DNA of 64,000 bases from Roseomonas sp. (GTDB lineage Bacteria; Pseudomonadota; Alphaproteobacteria; Acetobacterales; Acetobacteraceae). Shown one piece after another: positions 17,278-26,946 of the stretch (the first letter of the stretch is position 1; each line of letters begins with the position of its first letter). The stretch lies in the NCBI GenBank assembly GCA_020249775.1, contig JADCFA010000008.1, forward strand, positions 274,255-338,254, in the 5' to 3' direction. Made by a program: the position numbers and the translations under genes. The notes beneath the pieces were generated by a model that was not told the origin of the DNA, did no database searches, and was given only the letters and a program-made list of their open reading frames with translations.

Positions 17278-18552
17278 ATGTCAAGGAGATATATTCCGAA
17301 GCGGATCGTTGAAGCGGCCTTTCTTGAAAACATTGGCGTGGTGACGGCACCGGAGCTGCTCGACTCACCTGAGGCACTCTGGGGAAATTGGCGGCATCGA
17401 ATCACGGATCATCGAACTTCCGGGGATGGAATTAAGGCCTATTGCGGGCAATGTGATGGCCATCTCTATATAAGGACCAATGCGGGTAAGCCTCTTTTTG
17501 TCCATTACCGAGATGCGCCCTTGGATTGTACTTGGCATCACCGATCAAACTCAAAACTGCGAGACCTCCGTGCCGCCCAATATCAGGGACAACAGGAATC
17601 GCCTCTTCATCGCCGTATGTGTGAACAGGTGGGGCAGTTGGCGGCTCTGGATGCGCGGTGCAAGAACGAGCCGACAATCAATAAACGCCTAGCATCCACT
17701 GTTAACGACAAATATAAGCTTCCCGATGTTTGCTTCGAGTGGGAGGGTTTTGGTAAAATCGTAGTAGAATTTCAAATGTCCAACACCTTCGAGACGGAAA
17801 TTTCTGATCGCTCCAAATTTTACGAACGAGAGGGTATTCCGTTGCTTTGGGTTCTCGGAGTTGATTTTCCGGCTAAGTCGCTCCCGCAGAATTTCAGAGA
17901 CGTCATTCTCCGGCATCGTGGGAACATGTTTTTACTCAACAGAGCCGCAATAGAAGCCTCGTTCGAACAGAAGACGTTGATATTGGCGTGCGCATTACAA
18001 AATGAGGACGGATTTGAAGAACCGAAACTAGTCAGATTCGACGAACTCACGATTCCAAGCAGCAAGCTGCCAAATTACGAGGATCGTATTGTCGTTCCAC
18101 GGCTCCAGAAAAACGAGCTAAAGCGCGGTGAGTGGTTGGCACAATTAAAGGCAGGAGAAAGCAACGACTCCTTGCCTGGAATAGACAGCCCAAGGTCGCG
18201 ACTTATTGCTGCGGCTTTCTCAATATTCCAGGAAGCAAAAGGAAATAACGTGAAATACTTGTATTCAAAAGACATGAATGTGAAGGGCATGTTGAATGCC
18301 CTTCTCAATAGAGAAGACGCTAAGCCCCATGCAACTCTAATCGAAAACTTACTTCAGAATTCTCGATTGAGCGGGTGGCTGGCCGGCTCAGTAGGCGAAC
18401 ATATTCGCCGGGCCAAAATCATGCCGCAAAAAGGACCAGACTCGGATGAATGGCGCTTATTGAAAGCATGTTTTCCAGAAATTCTTGATACTAAAGAGCG
18501 CGACCTACTCAAGAGTCTCGATGCCTTGCCATCCTGGGCGCAAAACGCATGA
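17278..18552 (+). CDS. CoiA-like (DUF6035-type) putative nuclease
   Basis: A 424-residue protein. The N-terminal part has a zinc-ribbon-like set: Cys56-x2-Cys59, His76, Cys84 and His87/88. After ESPLHRRMCEQ comes Asp150 in LPDVCFEW and Glu164-Phe-Gln166 in IVVEFQMS, a D...ExQ arrangement typical of PD-(D/E)XK nucleases of the CoiA type. The C-terminal half is unrecognised. Codon use and composition are clearly AT-richer than both neighbours, so it is probably an acquired single gene. CoiA assists transformation in Gram-positives; here a DNA-processing or defence role is only inferred. The upstream 17092-17277 holds no other gene. Confidence 0.65.
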   Translation: MSRRYIPKRIVEAAFLENIGVVTAPELLDSPEALWGNWRHRITDHRTSGDGIKAYCGQCDGHLYIRTNAGKPLFVHYRDAPLDCTWHHRSNSKLRDLRAAQYQGQQESPLHRRMCEQVGQLAALDARCKNEPTINKRLASTVNDKYKLPDVCFEWEGFGKIVVEFQMSNTFETEISDRSKFYEREGIPLLWVLGVDFPAKSLPQNFRDVILRHRGNMFLLNRAAIEASFEQKTLILACALQNEDGFEEPKLVRFDELTIPSSKLPNYEDRIVVPRLQKNELKRGEWLAQLKAGESNDSLPGIDSPRSRLIAAAFSIFQEAKGNNVKYLYSKDMNVKGMLNALLNREDAKPHATLIENLLQNSRLSGWLAGSVGEHIRRAKIMPQKGPDSDEWRLLKACFPEILDTKERDLLKSLDALPSWAQNA

Positions 18553-18574
18553 GCCTGGGTTGGCAGGACTCACC

Positions 18575-19591
18575 TCACTCCAAATAAAGCGGCCGCGTCA
18601 CTGCGACGCCACCTTCAAGCCCGAGCAATTCCAGCTTGCCTGTTGCCGGAGACATCATGGCGGCAAGGCGTGAACCCTCATTCGCGATGGGCGGCTTGAG
18701 CCAGCCGAAATCGCTCGGCACTGGCCCGGCGAGTAGCGCCGTCATGGCAGCGTGGCGTTCGGCGCTATAACGCCAGCGCGGCGCACCGGGATTGGCGATG
18801 GATTGCCAGCCATTCGCGGCAACGGCGGTGGGGGCGGCTTCGATCACGGCATGCGAAGCCTCGGCCCTTTCAATCACTACGGCCTCTCCGGGCTGCGTAC
18901 CCGCCACCGAAAAAATCGCACCGGCGACGAGCGGCGTATCGCGCAGCATGGCAAGGGCTGCGGCGTAATCTGGCGCGGTGTCGCAGACCAAACGCAACAG
19001 ATGCGCCGGCGGCAGGCCGCGATGGCGCCAGCGTGCCGGGCGCGCGGCCAGCCAATCCACCGCAAGCCCCAGGAAATCCGCGCCCATGCGCCGGGCCATA
19101 CGTGCCAAGGCGCGTTGCGGTAAGGGCGGCTGATTGATGGCAAGCGCAAAGCGCCCAGGCGCCAGAGCGGTGATTACCCCGGTAAAGCCAGGCCAACCCA
19201 GATTGAGCCATTCCCCCGCCGGTCCCGTCTGGCGAAAGACGCAAAGCTGCTCCCCAAGCCCCTTCAGATCCCAATCCAAGACGCGCAGCATGAAGGGCGC
19301 CTCTGCCGCGCCAAGCCCTGCCGTGCAGCCCCATTCATAGGAAAGGTTGAGCGCATGCCCGCCAGGCCCGGGCAGGGCTTCTGCGATCGCCGAGATTTCT
19401 GGAAGCAGCGGATTGCCATTGCGCGCCAGCCAATACCTTGAAGCCCGATCCGCCAAGGCAAGGCCCGTCGCGGTATAGCGCGCGCGCGCGCCGCGCCATA
19501 GAGCTTCTGCGCGCACTGGCGCGGCATGCAGGGCGGCCAGTGATGGCTGGGTTTCGGTACGCAGATCAAAAACGGGAATGGCGGGTAGCAA
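18575..19591 (-). CDS. Ntn-hydrolase-like protein (acyltransferase/C45-type), putative
   Basis: About 338 residues. The start is placed at TTG 19591 because AGGAG lies nine bases upstream and a longer reading frame would run into the divergent gene. The stretch NLSYEWGCTAGLGA followed by FMLRVLDWDL and a later GFTGVITAL resembles the cysteine-nucleophile region of penicillin-acylase/acid-ceramidase-like (AAT, C45) proteins, where the Cys becomes N-terminal after self-cleavage. If so, the cysteine is processed internally. The substrate is unknown. It converges with the CoiA-like gene, leaving 22 bases between them. Confidence 0.6.
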   Translation of the reverse strand: MLPAIPVFDLRTETQPSLAALHAAPVRAEALWRGARARYTATGLALADRASRYWLARNGNPLLPEISAIAEALPGPGGHALNLSYEWGCTAGLGAAEAPFMLRVLDWDLKGLGEQLCVFRQTGPAGEWLNLGWPGFTGVITALAPGRFALAINQPPLPQRALARMARRMGADFLGLAVDWLAARPARWRHRGLPPAHLLRLVCDTAPDYAAALAMLRDTPLVAGAIFSVAGTQPGEAVVIERAEASHAVIEAAPTAVAANGWQSIANPGAPRWRYSAERHAAMTALLAGPVPSDFGWLKPPIANEGSRLAAMMSPATGKLELLGLEGGVAVTRPLYLE

Positions 19592-19729
19592 TGGTGTGGT
19601 CTCCTGCGCTGTTATGTAGCGGGTGAAGACCAGCCTGTCTGTTACCTTGCGTGAGAAAATGTGACGCTCATGGGCGCGCATGGCGCGGCGCGGTTCCACG
19701 GCGCGACAATCTGCTCTAAGCCCCTGTCC

Positions 19730-20920
19730 ATGTCGCATCCCGGCCTGCCGCTTGCCATCGCCCTTCTCGCCGCGCCCTTTGTCGCGGTGCTGCAATCCAA
19801 GGCCATGGCGCCGCTGGCGCTGATCCCCATGGCCATGACGCTGGCCTTGGGCTGGCGGGCGGGCTGGCGGCCAAGCCTCCCGCAAAGCCCGGTGCTCGCA
19901 TTTGGGTTGATGCTTGCGGCCTGGGGGGCGATCACCTCGCTTTGGGCGCCAGAAACAGGGCGGGCCGCCCTGCTGGCTCTAAGCCTTGCCGCGATGATGC
20001 TGCTGGCGCATGGCGCGGCGGGGGCAGCGCAAGGGGCGCGGCTCATGCCCTGGATCGGCTTTGGACTCGTCTTTGGCCTGGCGGCGGCTTTCGCCGATTG
20101 GCAAAGCGGCAATGCGCTGCGCGCTGCCGTGCGCGGGCTGAAGGACGTACCACCTGCGCTGATGTTTGGGCTGAAACCGGCGGCGTCCCTCATGGCGCTG
20201 CTGCTGCCCATGGGTTTTGCGCTGCCCTGGCCCTGGGTAGCGCGGGCAGCGCTATTGGCGCTGGGCGCTGGGGTGCTGATCGGCCTGCCGGGCGAAACCG
20301 CGCGGCTTGCCACTATTGCGGGTTTGGCCGCAGCGCTGCTTAGCCTGGCGGCGCCGCGCCTGGTACCGAAATTGGTCGGGGCAGGGGTGGCGGTATTGAT
20401 CCTGCTGATGCCCTTCCTGGTTGCCTTTGTGCCGCAAATCCCCTCGGCCAGCCTGCCGCCTTCGGCGGTCCATCGGCTGGTGATATGGGATTTCGCAGCC
20501 GCGCGCATTGCCGAAAAACCGCTAACCGGCTGGGGGCTGGAAGCGAGCCGCGCCATGCCGGGCGGCCGCGCGCAGCCCGATGCGGCCACGCTGGACCGGC
20601 TGAACATTACCGCGCCAGCGCAGCGCGCATTTTTGGCGCTGCCGCATGTGGAAGTGATGCCGCTGCATCCCCATAACGGTGCCCTGCAGCTTTGGCTGGA
20701 ATTGGGCGGCATTGGCGCACTGATCGGCGCGGCGCTGATGCTGGCCTTTGGCTTTGCGGCATCGCAGAGTGCAGCGCCCGCTATTGGGGCGGGCATGCTT
20801 GCCTCAGCCGCCGTGACGGGGATGCTTTCCTTTGGGCTGTGGCAGGCCTGGTGGGTGGCAAGTCTATTGCTGGCGATGGTGGCGCTGGCAACGCAAAAGG
20901 GCAGCGGGCTTCGAAAATAA
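19730..20920 (+). CDS. O-antigen ligase/polymerase-like membrane protein
   Basis: A 396-residue protein with about ten hydrophobic segments. The long loop near residues 260-330 contains HRLVIWDFAAARIAEKPLTG, and HPHNGALQLWLELG follows it; together they form the Wzy/WaaL signature (the PHN motif lies in the periplasmic loop). Such enzymes join lipid-linked glycans to one another or to lipid A core. The ATG at 19730 opens the first membrane segment; an earlier ATG at 19661 would add an unlikely leader. No other glycan genes are adjacent, so the acceptor is unknown. Confidence 0.75.
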   Translation: MSHPGLPLAIALLAAPFVAVLQSKAMAPLALIPMAMTLALGWRAGWRPSLPQSPVLAFGLMLAAWGAITSLWAPETGRAALLALSLAAMMLLAHGAAGAAQGARLMPWIGFGLVFGLAAAFADWQSGNALRAAVRGLKDVPPALMFGLKPAASLMALLLPMGFALPWPWVARAALLALGAGVLIGLPGETARLATIAGLAAALLSLAAPRLVPKLVGAGVAVLILLMPFLVAFVPQIPSASLPPSAVHRLVIWDFAAARIAEKPLTGWGLEASRAMPGGRAQPDAATLDRLNITAPAQRAFLALPHVEVMPLHPHNGALQLWLELGGIGALIGAALMLAFGFAASQSAAPAIGAGMLASAAVTGMLSFGLWQAWWVASLLLAMVALATQKGSGLRK

Positions 20921-20925
20921 CGGCG

Positions 20926-21402
20926 CTACCCCCCAAAACGCGCAAATTCTCGGGCCAGTTCCTCATAAATCGCGCGCTTGAACGCCACCGCCAGCCCTGG
21001 CAATTCCTGAAGCCGCGCCCAGCGCCAGGCGTCGAATTCCGGATGTGGATCAAGATCAAGCCGAATATCGGTATCACTGCCCAGAAAGCGCAGCGCGAAC
21101 CATTTCTGCCTTTGCCCGCGATATTTGCCGCCAAGCGCCTTGCCGATCAGTTCCGCCGGCAAATCGTAGAATAACCAGCGCGGATGTTCGGCCAGGATCT
21201 CGGCCTTGGTGGTGCCGATTTCCTCTTCCAATTCGCGGAACACGGCAATCGCGGGATCTTCGCCCGCATCCATGCCACCTTGCGGTAATTGCCAACCGCC
21301 AACCGCCCCCTCGGCATTGGGCAAATCAGCGCGGCGAGCGACCAGCACCAGCCCCGCCGCATTGAACAGCAGCGCGCCGACATTATCCCGGTAAGGCAGC
21401 AT
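20926..21402 (-). CDS. rppH: RNA pyrophosphohydrolase RppH (Nudix)
   Basis: A 158-residue Nudix enzyme that removes pyrophosphate from 5'-triphosphate RNA and so starts mRNA decay. The complete Nudix box runs from GGMDAGE through RELEEEIG. WQLPQGGMD, the K-W-F region (GQRQKWFALRF) and EFDAWRW are RppH-specific. The ATG at 21402 shares its first base with the stop of the YibQ-like gene (TGATG); a GTG at 21405 is also possible. Confidence 0.93.
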   Translation of the reverse strand: MLPYRDNVGALLFNAAGLVLVARRADLPNAEGAVGGWQLPQGGMDAGEDPAIAVFRELEEEIGTTKAEILAEHPRWLFYDLPAELIGKALGGKYRGQRQKWFALRFLGSDTDIRLDLDPHPEFDAWRWARLQELPGLAVAFKRAIYEELAREFARFGG

Positions 21403-22646
21403 CACTGTGTGCGGGCTTCACTTGTCTCAGGCGGGCGGCGGATCAGCGCCGTGACGGGCGCAAGCACCATCCTGCGCTCTTCAATCCCCACCGCCCAAGC
21501 CACCAGCCTATCAACCACGACCGGTGTTGCGGCATGGGCCAAGCCAAGGGCGGAACCGCGTGCTTTTGCTATGGCTTCAAGTTCGCCAAGGCGCCTTTCG
21601 ATTTCCGCGCGTGTAGCGGGCTCATCCAAAATCACATCCACCGAACGGCCCCAGGCGCGGGCCGGCGCCGCAGCATTCGGGCGCGCATCCACGTAGAGCA
21701 GCCCGCGATTTCTGAGAGATTCCTGCAGCGCCAGGTAGCTTTGTTCCATGGCAGCAAACCGCTCACCGCGCATACCTCCCACTACGCCGATGGCACCGAC
21801 ATAACCGGGGAAGCGCGACAATATCCATTCCAGATTGGCCATATTCTCAGGCGCGGAACGCCCGGTCAGCAGGGCGCGATTGCCGGGATCATTCAGCGGA
21901 TAGCCAGCGGGTTCCAGCGGCAGGCCGATCAGCGTTTCAACACCCTTGGCGCGGAGACGTTCTGCCACCTGCGCGGCGCGCGGCGCATATGGCGAAATCG
22001 CAAATGTCACGGCGGGCGGCAGGCGGCGGATCGCATCTTCCGTCTGTGCATTTGATATGCCGATATCCGCCACAATGATGCCGATACGTGGGCGGGCATC
22101 CTGTCTTTCGAATTGCCCGGCATAGGCGCGAATGGAAGTGCGGCCATCATTCCCAACGCGCGGCAAAGGCCCAAAGCGCCCCTGTTCCAACAGGGCGGCA
22201 TCGGGTGCGGCGATGGGGCGCGCGGTTGGAAACTCGGGTGTTGCCACAGGGACATCAAGCGGCGGTGGCGCGGGAGCTACCGGTGTCAGGGCGGACGCCT
22301 CGGCAGTCGGGGGCGCGGCGTCCGGCCTGGTCGCTGGCGGTGGTTCCGCTGGCGTTGCGGCAGGGGCGGCGGCCGTCGCTGGCTCAGGCGCAGCAGCCGG
22401 CGGGGCTGGCGTCTCGGCTACCTGCGGGGGCGTGGTCACGGGCGGTGCGGCGCTTGCTGATGCGGGCGGTTCCGGCGCAGGGGGCGCGGGGGTTGACGCT
22501 GCCTCGGCCAGTCTTTCCTGCGGCTCAGCCGGGCCCAGCCGATCAAGCCAAAGCCCGCCACCGCCGAGCAACAGCAGCACCAAAACCCAGAACACGCCAA
22601 GCCCACGCCAGCCAGCGAAGATTCGGTAGGCCAATCCTTTTGCCAT
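21402..22646 (-). CDS. Divergent polysaccharide deacetylase (YibQ/DUF610 family)
   Basis: A 414-residue protein. One membrane anchor is near residues 10-35, followed by about 120 residues of Ala/Pro-rich linker, then the divergent deacetylase domain with PRIGIIVADIGISN, AISPYAPRA, IGLPLEPAGYPLNDPG and VDARPN. This is the family usually found beside ctpA and envC in alphaproteobacteria; enzymatic activity has not been established for most members. GAGG before the ATG at 22646 fits. It lies between ctpA and rppH in one tight cluster. Confidence 0.88.
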   Translation of the reverse strand: MAKGLAYRIFAGWRGLGVFWVLVLLLLGGGGLWLDRLGPAEPQERLAEAASTPAPPAPEPPASASAAPPVTTPPQVAETPAPPAAAPEPATAAAPAATPAEPPPATRPDAAPPTAEASALTPVAPAPPPLDVPVATPEFPTARPIAAPDAALLEQGRFGPLPRVGNDGRTSIRAYAGQFERQDARPRIGIIVADIGISNAQTEDAIRRLPPAVTFAISPYAPRAAQVAERLRAKGVETLIGLPLEPAGYPLNDPGNRALLTGRSAPENMANLEWILSRFPGYVGAIGVVGGMRGERFAAMEQSYLALQESLRNRGLLYVDARPNAAAPARAWGRSVDVILDEPATRAEIERRLGELEAIAKARGSALGLAHAATPVVVDRLVAWAVGIEERRMVLAPVTALIRRPPETSEARTQ

Positions 22647-22653
22647 CACACCC

Positions 22654-24024
22654 TCAGCGTTGTCCGCCGCGTGGCGCTAGCGCCATGCCGCGCAGCAGCA
22701 TCAAAGCCTGCTGTAGTTGATGATCCGTTTCCGGCTTGGTCGGGTCAAAGGCCGGCGCATTCTCCGCCGGCTGCCGCAAGACACGCTCCGCCAAACCGGC
22801 CGGCAGGTTGAGCGGCGGCGGCGGGATGGGCGCGCGGGTTTCCGCCTGACCATCATTCCTGAGTGAACGGCGCAAATCCGCTTCGCGGTCACGCTGCTGC
22901 TGCCCGGCGCGGGCTTCTTCCCGCGTTGCCAATACTTCGATATCCGGTTCAATCCCGGTGCCCTGAATGGAGCGGCCCGAGGGTGTGTAGTAGCGCGCCG
23001 TAGTCAAGCGAATGGCACCATTGCCAGGGATCGGCATTACGGTTTGCACGCTGCCCTTGCCGAAGGATTTCACGCCAACCACCACGGCGCGGCGATGATC
23101 CTGCAAGGCGCCGGCGACAATTTCGCTGGCACTGGCGCTGCCGCTATTGATCAGCACCACAATCGGCAGTCCATCAGCGATATCACCGGGCTTCGCGTTC
23201 CAACGCTGCGCGTCTTCCTGCCGACGCGCGCGGGTGGACACGATCTCTCCCTGGTTCAGGAAATCATCGGAAACCTGCACAGCCTGATCGAGCAAGCCGC
23301 CCGGGTTGTTGCGCAAATCAAGCACAAGCCCCTTCAGCCCGCCCTGCGCCTGCTGCTTCAATTGCTGCAGCGCCCGGCGCAGCCCGGCTTCGGTCTGTTC
23401 ATTGAAGGAGGTGATGCGCACATAGCCGAGATTACCATCCTCCAGCCGGAAGCGGACCACTTGCGGGCGGATGACATCGCGCGTCAGGGTCAGTTCTATC
23501 GGCCTTTCCGTGCCCTGGCGGCGGATCGTGAGCCTGATTTGCGTGCCGCGCTGGCCGCGCATCTGTTCAACCGATTCCTGTAGTGTCAGGCCCTGGACGG
23601 AAGTGCCATTCAAATGCGTGATGAAATCCCCAGGCCTGATACCGGCGCGCGCGGCGGGGGTTTCGTCAATCGGACTGATGACCTTGATGTAGCCGCCTTC
23701 CTGCGTCACCTCGATCCCAAGCCCGCCAAATTCGCCGCGGGTCTGGGTTTGCATGTCGCGGAAGCTGCGTTGGTTCAGATAGGATGAATGCGGATCAAGG
23801 CTGGACAACATGCCCTGGATGGCGTTTTCGATCGCGTCACGGTCATTCACCGGTTCCACATATTCGGCGCGCATTCGTTCAAACACATCGCCAAACAGGT
23901 TGAGCAACCGATAGGTCTCTGCCCGGCCACCTTCCTGCGCCCAGGCAGCGACCAGCGGGCCCACCACCACGCCGGCGGCAAAGGCCGCACCAATCCCCGC
24001 ATAACGCAAAATTCCGCGCTGCAT
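22654..24024 (-). CDS. ctpA: Carboxyl-terminal processing protease, S41 family
   Basis: A 456-residue periplasmic protease. The signal anchor is near residues 8-30 (YAGIGAAFAAGVVVGPL). A PDZ domain follows (RGEFGGLGIEVTQEGGYIKV to GDFITHLNG), then the S41 catalytic core: INSGSASASEIVAGAL with the nucleophilic serine and GVKSFGKGSVQT with the catalytic lysine. CtpA trims or degrades envelope proteins, including peptidoglycan hydrolases, which fits the neighbouring envC. The ATG at 24024 is preferred over a TTG three codons earlier. Confidence 0.93.
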   Translation of the reverse strand: MQRGILRYAGIGAAFAAGVVVGPLVAAWAQEGGRAETYRLLNLFGDVFERMRAEYVEPVNDRDAIENAIQGMLSSLDPHSSYLNQRSFRDMQTQTRGEFGGLGIEVTQEGGYIKVISPIDETPAARAGIRPGDFITHLNGTSVQGLTLQESVEQMRGQRGTQIRLTIRRQGTERPIELTLTRDVIRPQVVRFRLEDGNLGYVRITSFNEQTEAGLRRALQQLKQQAQGGLKGLVLDLRNNPGGLLDQAVQVSDDFLNQGEIVSTRARRQEDAQRWNAKPGDIADGLPIVVLINSGSASASEIVAGALQDHRRAVVVGVKSFGKGSVQTVMPIPGNGAIRLTTARYYTPSGRSIQGTGIEPDIEVLATREEARAGQQQRDREADLRRSLRNDGQAETRAPIPPPPLNLPAGLAERVLRQPAENAPAFDPTKPETDHQLQQALMLLRGMALAPRGGQR

Positions 24025-24143
24025 GCGCCGCAATCCCTTTCTGCATCCGGCGGCAGACGCCGGCTTCCGGGCTAGGATAGACTTTCATCGCGCATTGCGC
24101 GACTCCCGAACGCACTGTCGCCCATGAAAAATGGCGTTTCTGC

Positions 24144-25352
24144 CTATTCTACCCCGCTCAGCCAGGGCATCGGGTCCAGGACCTGCCCATCCCGACGCAA
24201 TTCGACATAAAGCGTCCCACGCCCATCTGGCCCTGCACCCAGCCGACCAAGCGCTTCACCGGCGAGTAGCGCGGCCCCCGCTTCTGTATCCAATGCTTCA
24301 AAACCGGCCAGGACCAGGTGCAGCCCGGGCCCGCATTCCAGGATGATGATCTGGCCAAAGCGCCGGAAAGGACCAGCAAAAACCGCGCGCCCCGCGCAGG
24401 GGCTGACGACTCGCGCGCCGGCCACGGCGGAAAAGGTAATGCCCCGTGCCGGTCCGACTTCCCCCCTTTGACCAAAGGCGATGGAGATCCGCCCATGAAC
24501 CGGTGCTGGACGGGGGTGATCTGGCGCTGGTGCTGCCACCTGGGGCGTCGCCACCGCGCTTGCCGGGCGCGGTTGGCGCGCATCCTGCCGCGCCCGAGCC
24601 TGCGCTTCCTGCCGTAGCCGCGCCGCTGTCATAGCGGCTTGTCGCGCCTGTTCGCGCTCCAAAGCGGTCAGCATTTCCTGAAGGTCATTGGCGCGGGCGA
24701 GCGCTTCCTGCGCGCGCGCGGCTTCGGCCCGTTGGGTCGCGCGGGCTTCGCGTTCGCGCAGTCGGGTCTGAGCGATTTCCGCATCCAGGGCCGCCGCTGC
24801 CTGGCGGAGCTCTGCCTCTGCCGTCGCCACCACCACGGCTTCCGCCGCGGCAAGGCGGGCGCGGCGTTCGGCTTCAGCATTGGCGAGACGTAGTTCCTCT
24901 GCCTCTGCGCGAAGCTGCCGCGCCAAGCCTTGCAGTACCAGTAACCCGCGCAGCGCCTCATCCGGCGGTGCGGGCTGTGCGAGCAAGGTTTCTGCGGGCC
25001 AGAGTGCCAACCGACGCATGGCTGGCATCATTGGCGCGAGAGCCGCGGCACGCAATGCCGCTTCGCGATAAGCTTTCGTCGCTTCACGTTCGGCAAGCTG
25101 TTTGTTTTGCTCGGCCGCTTCCAAGGCGCGTTCGGCTTCCTGCACGCGCGCCGCCATGGCAACGCGCTGGCGCGCAAGCCCGCTTTCTTCCGCCGCCGCC
25201 GCTTCGGCTTCACGTGCCGCGGCTTCGGCGGCGGCGCGGCTGGCGGCAGTGGTGCGGCGCGCTTCTTCCAAAGCCTCACGCGAAGGCTGCGCAACAGCAA
25301 GCCCGGGCAGCGCCAGCAGGAATAGTGCGAAAGCGGCGCGCGCCTTAGCCAA
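24144..25352 (-). CDS. envC: EnvC-like murein hydrolase activator with degenerate LytM domain
   Basis: A 402-residue exported protein. The signal peptide is ARAAFALFLLALPGLAVAQ. A long Ala/Glu/Arg-rich coiled coil covers about residues 25-260, followed by a C-terminal LytM/M23 domain (HGRISIAFGQRGEV to LAGEALGRLG). The zinc ligands of active M23 peptidases are absent: the usual H-x3-D site reads PARGITF. This matches EnvC-type activators, which stimulate amidases at the division site rather than cut. The start is TTG 25352, which begins inside the end of gpmI (8-base overlap). Confidence 0.88.
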   Translation of the reverse strand: MAKARAAFALFLLALPGLAVAQPSREALEEARRTTAASRAAAEAAAREAEAAAAEESGLARQRVAMAARVQEAERALEAAEQNKQLAEREATKAYREAALRAAALAPMMPAMRRLALWPAETLLAQPAPPDEALRGLLVLQGLARQLRAEAEELRLANAEAERRARLAAAEAVVVATAEAELRQAAAALDAEIAQTRLREREARATQRAEAARAQEALARANDLQEMLTALEREQARQAAMTAARLRQEAQARARQDARQPRPASAVATPQVAAPAPDHPRPAPVHGRISIAFGQRGEVGPARGITFSAVAGARVVSPCAGRAVFAGPFRRFGQIIILECGPGLHLVLAGFEALDTEAGAALLAGEALGRLGAGPDGRGTLYVELRRDGQVLDPMPWLSGVE

Positions 25353-26880
25353 GCAGGGAATGCCCCGTCATGGCGGTGGGTTGCGGCAGGCCGAGCAAAG
25401 TGAGCAACGTCGGCGCAATATCCGCAAGCCGCCCATCCTTGATGGCCGTGCCTTTTGGGCCGCCCATCAGAATGACCGGCACCACATTGGTGGTATGCGC
25501 GGTATGCGGCCCGCCGGTTGCGGGGTCTTTCATCAATTCGGCATTGCCGTGATCAGCGGTGACGAGCAGGCAGCCGCCCACATCGTGCAAGGCCGCGACA
25601 ATGCGCCCAAGCCCGGCATCCACGGCTTCCACGGCCTTTGTCGCAGCAGCAAGGCTGCCGGTATGGCCCACCATATCGGCATTGGCGTAATTCAGCACAA
25701 TCAGGTCAAAGGCGCGGCTTTTGATGGCGGCCACGGCTTTTTCCGTCAGTTCCGGCGCTGACATTTCCGGCTTCAGATCATAGGTCGCGACATCCTTGGG
25801 CGATGGCACCATGATGCGTTCCTCACCGGGATAGACCGCTTCTTCGCCGCCATTCAGGAAGAAGGTGACATGCGGGTATTTTTCCGTCTCCGCCATGCGA
25901 AGCTGTTTCAGCCCCGCAAGCGCCACCACTTCCCCAAGCTTGTCGGCCATGGATTGCGGCGCGAAGGCGGTGGCGAGATAGGCGTTCAGCGCATCGCTAT
26001 ATTCCGTAAGGCCAACTGCGGCGGCAAGGCGCGGCAGGCGGGCGCGGGCAAAACCGTCAAAGCCGGGATCGAGCAAGGCAGTCAGAATTTCGCGAGCACG
26101 ATCGGCGCGGAAATTGAAACACAGAATACCATCGCCATCCTGCATGCCGGCGTAATCGCCAATCACGCTGGCCGGGATGAATTCATCGGTTTTCTCGGCG
26201 GCATGCGCGGCGCTGATGGCGGCAGCGGCGCTGGGCGCGGCCTTGCCCTTGGCTTCCACCATCGCGGCATAGGCTTGTGCCACGCGATCCCAGCGCTTGT
26301 CGCGATCCATCGCGAAATAGCGCCCGATGATGGTGGCGATGCGCACACCCGCAACACCTGCCAGATCGGCTTCGAAGCGCTTCAGGTAATCAGGGGCGGC
26401 GCGTGGCGGCGTATCGCGCCCATCGGTGAAGCCATGGATGGCGACAGGAATGCCCGCGCCTGAGAGCAATTTCGCCAAAGCCACCGCATGATCCTGATGC
26501 GCATGCACCCCACCGGGTGAGAGCAAGCCCATCAAATGGCAGGTCCCGCCCGAGGCCTTCAACTTAGCGATCAAACCCGTCAGCGCCGGCAATCGCGCGA
26601 AGGACCCATCGGCAATGGCGTTATCAATGCGCGGCAGATCCTGCATCACCACGCGCCCTGCCCCGATATTAAGGTGCCCGACCTCAGAATTGCCCATCTG
26701 CCCTTCCGGCAGGCCGACATCAAGGCCGGAGGTTTTGAGGAAAGCATGCGGGCACGCTGCCCAAAGCGCGTCGAAGTTTGGCGTCTTCGCCTGACGCACG
26801 GCGTTATCGGCCAATTCCTCCCGCCAGCCCCAGCCATCCAGAATGACCAGCATCACGGGGCGGGCGGCGGCAGCGTGCAT
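25345..26880 (-). CDS. gpmI: 2,3-bisphosphoglycerate-independent phosphoglycerate mutase
   Basis: A 511-residue glycolytic enzyme interconverting 3- and 2-phosphoglycerate through a phosphoserine. PVMLVILDGWGWRE contains the first metal ligand, and EGQMGNSEVGHLNIGAGRV carries the phosphorylated serine. FTDGRDTPP and ADHGNAELM supply further metal and substrate ligands. The ATG at 26880 is chosen because GGAG lies nine bases upstream; the frame extends further but without homology. The gene leads directly into envC. Confidence 0.95.
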   Translation of the reverse strand: MHAAAARPVMLVILDGWGWREELADNAVRQAKTPNFDALWAACPHAFLKTSGLDVGLPEGQMGNSEVGHLNIGAGRVVMQDLPRIDNAIADGSFARLPALTGLIAKLKASGGTCHLMGLLSPGGVHAHQDHAVALAKLLSGAGIPVAIHGFTDGRDTPPRAAPDYLKRFEADLAGVAGVRIATIIGRYFAMDRDKRWDRVAQAYAAMVEAKGKAAPSAAAAISAAHAAEKTDEFIPASVIGDYAGMQDGDGILCFNFRADRAREILTALLDPGFDGFARARLPRLAAAVGLTEYSDALNAYLATAFAPQSMADKLGEVVALAGLKQLRMAETEKYPHVTFFLNGGEEAVYPGEERIMVPSPKDVATYDLKPEMSAPELTEKAVAAIKSRAFDLIVLNYANADMVGHTGSLAAATKAVEAVDAGLGRIVAALHDVGGCLLVTADHGNAELMKDPATGGPHTAHTTNVVPVILMGGPKGTAIKDGRLADIAPTLLTLLGLPQPTAMTGHSLLG

Positions 26881-26946
26881 CAAGGCGAACTCCAATTTTG
26901 TTGAGCGCCGCATTACCCCTCGGGCCGGGCCGGGGGCAAGCATGGA

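Noticed and set aside
8325..18552. A multi-gene defence island linking the DUF3644 and CoiA-like genes
   Set aside because: About 5.6 kb of ordinary metabolic genes separate them and nothing in between resembles defence, so they are treated as independent insertions.
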